From Clostridiales bacterium (lineage in GTDB: Bacteria > Bacillota > Clostridia > Christensenellales > JAISNN01), in contig JAITOU010000039.1 of NCBI GenBank assembly GCA_031289755.1, forward strand, positions 1-44,491: a stretch of DNA of 44,491 nucleotides, read 5' to 3'. The notes beneath the pieces were generated by a model. The model did no database searches. It was not told where the DNA came from and saw only the letters and a program-made list of their open reading frames with translations. Below are positions 40,276-44,491 of this stretch, in pieces (position 1 is the first letter of the stretch; the number at the start of each line of letters is the position of its first letter). The translations under genes and the position numbers were made by a program.

Positions 40276-41166
40276 TTACTTTTTTATTTGCTTCTTAGAG
40301 TCTTGCGACTTTTTGAAATTGTATATCAGCAATACCGCGAGAACGGTAAAGAATATCAGAGCGGAGAGAGGTTTCAGCGCGCCGCTCAATCCGCCTTTGC
40401 CGGCGATTTTTGTATAGACATAGGTCGACAGCGTTTGAAAAGAATTGTTTTTTGTATATTGAGCTATTACAAAGTCGTCCATAGACAGGGTAAAAGCGAG
40501 AATAAAGCCCGACAGCATTCCCGGCATTATTTCGGGAATAATGACCTTGCCGAAAGCCTTTAGGGGCGACGCGCCAAGGTCTAAGGCGGCTTCGTATACG
40601 GACATATTCATTTGCTTGATACGCGGAAGCACGCTGAGCATGACGTAAGGGGCGATGACGGCGGTCTGGCTAATTGTTATCGTGGCAAAGCCCTTTGTAA
40701 TATTCAGATTTGCAAAGAGCAGCATGAGCGCGATACCGATGACGATGTCCGCGCTGAATATCGGTATATTCGAGGCGTTCAAAAGGGCGTTGCGTCCTTT
40801 CTTTTTCATGCTGTTGATACCGACTGCGCCGAGCGTGCCAAAGAAGGTGGAGAAAAAAGCCGTCGCTACTCCGATAGTCAGAGTATTTTTGAGAGCCGTG
40901 AGCATTTCTCTCGCGTCTATCGAGCCGAGCGTAAAAAGCTCCTTGATATTGTCAAAGGACAAGCGGAAGGACTGAAAGCCCGAACCCTTAGAGAAGGAAT
41001 ATATTACTATCATTATTATCGGAACGTATATAAGCAGGAGCAGGAGATAGACATAAGAGCGTCCGAAATAATAATTGAGCTTTCTTTTTTTGTAAAATTC
41101 CGCTTCTACGGCGGTAGGCGCGGGCTTGACTGCCGCGTTTTTTTTCAGAGTTTCGCCGTTTACCAT
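40276..41166 (-). CDS. potC: polyamine ABC transporter permease PotC
   Basis: A 296-aa inner-membrane permease of the spermidine/putrescine importer. Six helices; the binding-protein-dependent motif is EAALDLGASPLKAFGKVIIPEIMPG. An N-terminal extension of about 25 residues (KKNAAVKPAPTAVEAEFYKK) precedes the first helix. Its start overlaps potB by 7 nt. The 3' end is partly repeated 26 nt downstream. Confidence 0.92.
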   Translation of the reverse strand: MVNGETLKKNAAVKPAPTAVEAEFYKKRKLNYYFGRSYVYLLLLLIYVPIIMIVIYSFSKGSGFQSFRLSFDNIKELFTLGSIDAREMLTALKNTLTIGVATAFFSTFFGTLGAVGINSMKKKGRNALLNASNIPIFSADIVIGIALMLLFANLNITKGFATITISQTAVIAPYVMLSVLPRIKQMNMSVYEAALDLGASPLKAFGKVIIPEIMPGMLSGFILAFTLSMDDFVIAQYTKNNSFQTLSTYVYTKIAGKGGLSGALKPLSALIFFTVLAVLLIYNFKKSQDSKKQIKK

Positions 41167-41948
41167 AATCCGCCTCCTTGCAATTCTGATTTGTCGTTAA
41201 ATTTGTAGCTTATCATCATCGAGATGAATATCAGTACGAGCATGACGATAGCCAGCGCGGAGCTGTAACCCTTGTTGTTAAAGAACGACATATTGATAAG
41301 GTTTCCGATTAGATTAAACGTGCCGTCGCTCAATGTTTCGGTAATGGCGTAAGCGGTGATAGACGGCATAAAGACCATAAGCGCGCCGCTTATTATCCCC
41401 GGTACGGACAGGGGGAGAATGGTCTTAAAGAGAACGGTTTTTGGATTTGCGCCAAGGTCTTCGGAGGCTTCGATAAGGTTTTTGTCTATCTTTAACAGGG
41501 TTGTGTATATCGGCAATATCATAAACGGCAAAAAGTCATAGACAAGTCCGAACATTGCCGTGCCTGCGCCGAGCGTTATATTGAGAGATTCAAAGAGATA
41601 TTCGAGAGCGAGAGTCCTTATCATAAAATTTACCCACATAGGCAATATAAAAAGGACTATGATGATATTTTTCATTTTAAATCTCTTTTGGCTCAAAATA
41701 TATGCGACGGGGTATCCGAGCAAAAAGCATATTCCCGTAGTTATCGCCCCGTAAAAGATAGATAACAAGAACGTGCCGATAGATTCGGACGATGTAAGCA
41801 CCTTGACAATATTATCAAAGGTAAAGCCGCCTTTGCTGTCTACAAAAGAAAAGTATATGATAAAAAGCATAGGTATAAATATAAACAGCATAAGATATAC
41901 GGTGTAGGGCATAGCGAGATAGCTTCTTTTTATTCCGATTTTTTTCAT
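41160..41948 (-). CDS. potB: polyamine ABC transporter permease PotB
   Basis: A 262-aa permease with six helices. It starts YLAMPYTVYLMLFIFIPMLFIIYFSF, and the EAA-type motif is EASEDLGANPKTVLFKTILPLSVPG, which docks with the PotA ATPase. It lies 3 nt after potA and overlaps potC by 7 nt. It pairs with PotC in the membrane. Confidence 0.92.
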   Translation of the reverse strand: MKKIGIKRSYLAMPYTVYLMLFIFIPMLFIIYFSFVDSKGGFTFDNIVKVLTSSESIGTFLLSIFYGAITTGICFLLGYPVAYILSQKRFKMKNIIIVLFILPMWVNFMIRTLALEYLFESLNITLGAGTAMFGLVYDFLPFMILPIYTTLLKIDKNLIEASEDLGANPKTVLFKTILPLSVPGIISGALMVFMPSITAYAITETLSDGTFNLIGNLINMSFFNNKGYSSALAIVMLVLIFISMMISYKFNDKSELQGGGLW

Positions 41949-41951
41949 ACG

Positions 41952-43424
41952 TCAATCCTTCTTTTCGGCTTTAAAAAGCTTGATGTTTTCGGGCTTTATG
42001 ACGATACCTACCGAGTCGTAATCGTCCCATTGCACGTCCGTATTGACGTGATAGATAAAGTTGCCGCATTTGACGTCTATATGGTAGTGAGTACCCTTAA
42101 ACAGAATGGTAGTCACTTCGCCGCCGACCGTGCCTTGCTCCTTGTCGTCTATGACCTCTACGGAATTTAAACCTACCTTGACCCAGACCGTTTCTCCGAC
42201 GGCGAAGCCGTCGGTAGCGGCTTCGTACACGCCGCCCCCGAAGGCGACCTTGTTTTCGCTTTCGATAATGCCTTCATAAATATTCGACGTATAAAGCTTT
42301 CTCATAATGTGTATATCGAACGGCTTGATAAACATTCCCACTTCGTCGCCTACATCCCATTGCGCCGTGTCCTGTACGAGATACTCGCATTTGTTTTCGG
42401 ACATGACGCTCATTTCATAATGAACGCCCTTAAAGATACTCGATATGACCTTGCCCTTTATGTGAGCGTTTTGATTTGTCACGTCCATAAGGTAGATATC
42501 CTCCGGACGGATAACGACGTCTACCTTTTCGTTCTTTTTAAAGCCGACGTCGGTGCATTCAAAGACCGTGTTGTCAAATTTTACGACCTTGTCGTCGGGC
42601 ATAACGCCGTCAAAGATATTCGATTCGCCGATAAAGTTGGCGACAAAGGCGTTGACAGGCTCATTGTAGGTGTCGGTAGGATTGCCGACCTGCTGTATCA
42701 CGCCGTCCTTCATCACGACGATAGTGTCGCTCATCGTCAGGGCTTCTTCTTGGTCGTGGGTGACGTATATAAAGGTTATGCCGAGCTTCTCGTGCATTTC
42801 CTTTAACTCTAACTGCATTTCCTTTCGGAGCTTTAAGTCGAGCGCGCCCAACGGTTCGTCGAGCAATAAGACCTCCGGCTCGTTGACGAGCGCACGCGCT
42901 ATGGCGACTCTCTGCTGTTGACCGCCGCTCAAAGAATTGACGTCGCGGTGTTCATAACCGCTCAATCCGACCATTTTGAGTACCGACTTTATCTTGGCTT
43001 CTATCGCATTCTTGTACTTGGGTTTGAGTGCCTTTATCGCTTCGGCGGCGGCTTTTGGCTCGCAGGAAGCCTTGATTTCGGCTTTTTTAACCGCCGCTTC
43101 GCGTTTGTATTTTATCTTCAAACCGAACGCGATGTTTTCGTACACGTTGTAATTCGGAAAAAGCGCGTACTTTTGAAATACGGTGTTGACGGGGCGCAGA
43201 TGGGGCGGAGTATTGACTATTGACGCGCCGTTTAACAAAACGTCGCCCGCAGACGGGACTTCAAAGCCTGCAATCATGCGCAGGGTGGTAGTCTTTCCGC
43301 AGCCGGACGGACCGAGCAAGGTGACAAATTCGCCCTTTTTGATTTTTAGACTTATATTGTCAACAACATTTTCGCCGCCGAAATTTTTTGATACGTTTTT
43401 GAGTTCGATAATAGTGTTTGACAT
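41952..43424 (-). CDS. potA: spermidine/putrescine ABC transporter ATP-binding protein PotA, long form
   Basis: A 490-aa ATPase of the importer. Walker A GPSGCGKT (38-45), signature LSGGQQ (165-170), Walker [11 protein letters not shown] (185-194), and the H-loop VTHDQEEA. Two features are unusual. About 38 residues (106-143), Lys/Ala-rich, are inserted after the Q-loop. The C-terminal regulatory region contains two TOBE-like domains in tandem (324-374 and 434-485: [12 protein letters not shown].. and [12 protein letters not shown].., each ending in IKP(F/E)(D/N)I). Standard PotA is about 370 aa. ATG 43424 is chosen for its GGAAGGAA site; the frame is open to 43469. Confidence 0.92.
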   Translation of the reverse strand: MSNTIIELKNVSKNFGGENVVDNISLKIKKGEFVTLLGPSGCGKTTTLRMIAGFEVPSAGDVLLNGASIVNTPPHLRPVNTVFQKYALFPNYNVYENIAFGLKIKYKREAAVKKAEIKASCEPKAAAEAIKALKPKYKNAIEAKIKSVLKMVGLSGYEHRDVNSLSGGQQQRVAIARALVNEPEVLLLDEPLGALDLKLRKEMQLELKEMHEKLGITFIYVTHDQEEALTMSDTIVVMKDGVIQQVGNPTDTYNEPVNAFVANFIGESNIFDGVMPDDKVVKFDNTVFECTDVGFKKNEKVDVVIRPEDIYLMDVTNQNAHIKGKVISSIFKGVHYEMSVMSENKCEYLVQDTAQWDVGDEVGMFIKPFDIHIMRKLYTSNIYEGIIESENKVAFGGGVYEAATDGFAVGETVWVKVGLNSVEVIDDKEQGTVGGEVTTILFKGTHYHIDVKCGNFIYHVNTDVQWDDYDSVGIVIKPENIKLFKAEKKD

Positions 43425-43500
43425 ATTTTTTCCTTCCGTTAGAGTATTGACCGTTATACAATGCCGCAATTCCGAAGCATATATTTGTTGTAGTGCAATT

Positions 43501-44025
43501 TTAAGGAATGCACGTTATCCACAAGACTTCCGCGATTTCTTCGCTGCGGTTCTCTATGCTGTGAGAGCCGTCGCTTTTGAAATAAAACGCTCCGCCCTGA
43601 TAGCACGGGTATTCTTTGTCGCCTTTTTTGACGATTATTTGTCCCGACAAGACATAACCGAATTCTTCGCCTTCGTGCGGCGTCTCCGCGTGGGTGGCGG
43701 AACCGGGCTTGATTTTTGTCAGAACCGGCTCCATGAGATAGCGTGCGTTGGATACGAGCCACGTCGTTTCCGCTCCGCCTTCTTCCTTGACCGAAAAATC
43801 GTCCTTAGAATATATGACCTTTTCGGAAGCGGTGTCGCTGAAAAAAACCTTTAAATTTGTACCCAAGCTCTCCAAGATATCTATGAGCGTAGCGATAGAC
43901 GGGGATGTAAGGTCGTTTTCGAGCTGAGAAATGTACCCCTTTGTCAGTTCGCATCGGTCGGCAAGCTCTTCCTGCGTCATCTCGCTTTGTTGCCTGAGCC
44001 TTTTTATTTTTGCTCCTATTTCCAT
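43501..44025 (-). CDS. XRE-cupin transcriptional regulator, probable regulator of the pot operon
   Basis: A 174-aa PuuR-like protein. The N-terminal HTH is [38 protein letters not shown]. The cupin domain has [14 protein letters not shown] and HSIENRSEE. Such proteins sense polyamines or related amines and control their transport. It is 76 nt upstream of potA on the same strand, so it is likely first in the operon or a separately transcribed regulator of it. Confidence 0.88.
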   Translation of the reverse strand: MEIGAKIKRLRQQSEMTQEELADRCELTKGYISQLENDLTSPSIATLIDILESLGTNLKVFFSDTASEKVIYSKDDFSVKEEGGAETTWLVSNARYLMEPVLTKIKPGSATHAETPHEGEEFGYVLSGQIIVKKGDKEYPCYQGGAFYFKSDGSHSIENRSEEIAEVLWITCIP

Positions 44026-44391
44026 TTGTTCCTCTAAAACCTTGTGTTTAACGCTTACCGCGCTTCGGACAAAAAAATAACTATCGCCAAATCCTTAACG
44101 AAACACAGCGCGTGTTTTTTAGGGAAATTATATAACCCGTTAAAAATTATATAAAATCGGTAAAAGTAAGGATTTAACAATAGCCTTGCCGTCGGGGGCT
44201 TAGCCCCACCAACATCGAAGTTTATTATTATTAAACAAAAAGATTATATAATTAAACTTTCCGTATGTCAACTAAAAATAAGTATATTTTAAAAAAATAT
44301 AAAAAAATGTGTTTAAGGGGGGTTTTTGCGGAATGAAGAGAAAGAAATTTGATTTATTTGATAAGATACGGCAATTTAATAACAATATGTA
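44026..44391. other. intergenic region upstream of the pot regulator
   Basis: The stretch contains two TATAAT-like boxes for the minus strand (near 44120 and 44145) without good -35 boxes, a 9-bp inverted repeat (AAATCCTTA 44089-44097 and TAAGGATTT 44167-44175), and a GC-rich hairpin GGGGCTTAGCCCC (44195-44207). The repeat may be the operator of the XRE-cupin protein. No gene is seen. Confidence 0.4.
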
Positions 44392-44420
44392 TTGACAAGC
44401 CGTTATTCGGGGTATACAAT
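44392..44420 (+). promoter_or_regulatory. promoter of the gene at the right edge
   Basis: TTGACA (44392-44397), 17 nt, TACAAT (44415-44420). Transcription would begin near 44427, only about 4 nt before the ATG. Confidence 0.75.
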
Positions 44421-44430
44421 CTAAATTAAG

Positions 44431-44491
44431 ATGAAAAAGAAATTTTTAAAAGTTATAATATTTTTATCGTTATTACTAACGGCTATATTTT
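44431..44491 (+). CDS. N-terminus of an exported protein (partial)
   Basis: An open frame begins at ATG 44431 and runs off the edge. The 20 visible residues (MKKKFLKVIIFLSLLLTAIF) form a typical signal-peptide start with a lysine cluster and a hydrophobic core. A consensus promoter is present but no ribosome site, so translation may be leaderless or begin further in. Product unknown. Confidence 0.6.
   Translation, partial: MKKKFLKVIIFLSLLLTAIF

Overview
The window reads as a moderate-GC, low-GC-Gram-positive-type chromosome, most likely an uncultured gut Clostridia (Bacillota). The reasons are AGGAGG-like ribosome sites, sigma-A promoters with 17-nt spacers, intrinsic terminators with U tracts, lipoproteins without outer-membrane genes, a ruvX-DUF1292 pair, a GTP-type PEP carboxykinase and a potABCD operon behind an XRE-cupin regulator. 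The genus cannot be fixed from sequence alone.

Layout. Positions 1-1281 hold the end of an unidentified gene and an AqpZ-like aquaporin. Positions 1304-4680 are an AT-rich cassette unlike its surroundings: a 66-aa XRE repressor, then divergently a 781-aa P-loop NTPase and a 198-aa single-pass membrane protein. One palindrome (GAAGAAAACTTC) lies just upstream of the -10 box of both transcription units. This is the best candidate for an undescribed, possibly defensive, system. Positions 4696-6789 hold a hypothetical protein and an MFS transporter on the minus strand.

Positions 7049-27183 are a glycan and uronate utilisation locus in two plus-strand operons. The first (7183-14664) has a GH28 glycosidase, a GPH-type symporter, a lipoprotein, a Gfo/Idh oxidoreductase, a split CehA/McbA-type PHP metallohydrolase and a GDPD-like protein. 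The second (15810-27040) has eda, kdgK, uxaC, uxuA, an SDR fructuronate reductase, two more Gfo/Idh oxidoreductases, a TIM-barrel isomerase and two transporters. An AraC regulator between them is divergent from the second operon. A near-identical box (TTTGTCCATAT..TTATG) lies 12-14 nt upstream of the -35 of both operon promoters, so the AraC protein probably activates both. Together the genes import oligosaccharides or uronates and convert glucuronate by fructuronate, mannonate, KDG and KDPG to pyruvate and glyceraldehyde-3-phosphate.

Positions 27194-38000 are mostly housekeeping and orphan genes: tRNA-Leu(GAG), pckG, an Imm26-like protein, a Cys-rich protein, an orphan MazF facing a promoter-equipped 35-codon ORF, a NimA-like flavoprotein, a full-length IlvD/Edd homologue lacking every iron-sulfur cysteine and the catalytic serine, ruvX, a DUF1292 protein with a Cys/His tail, an unknown protein and a secreted GH16. 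Positions 37897-38646 are a dense nest of direct, tandem and inverted repeats. A spermidine/putrescine ABC operon (38638-44025, minus) follows, with an unusually long PotA (tandem TOBE) and PotD (extra membrane segment), and a vestige of a second potC 3' end. The window ends in the signal peptide of a new gene.
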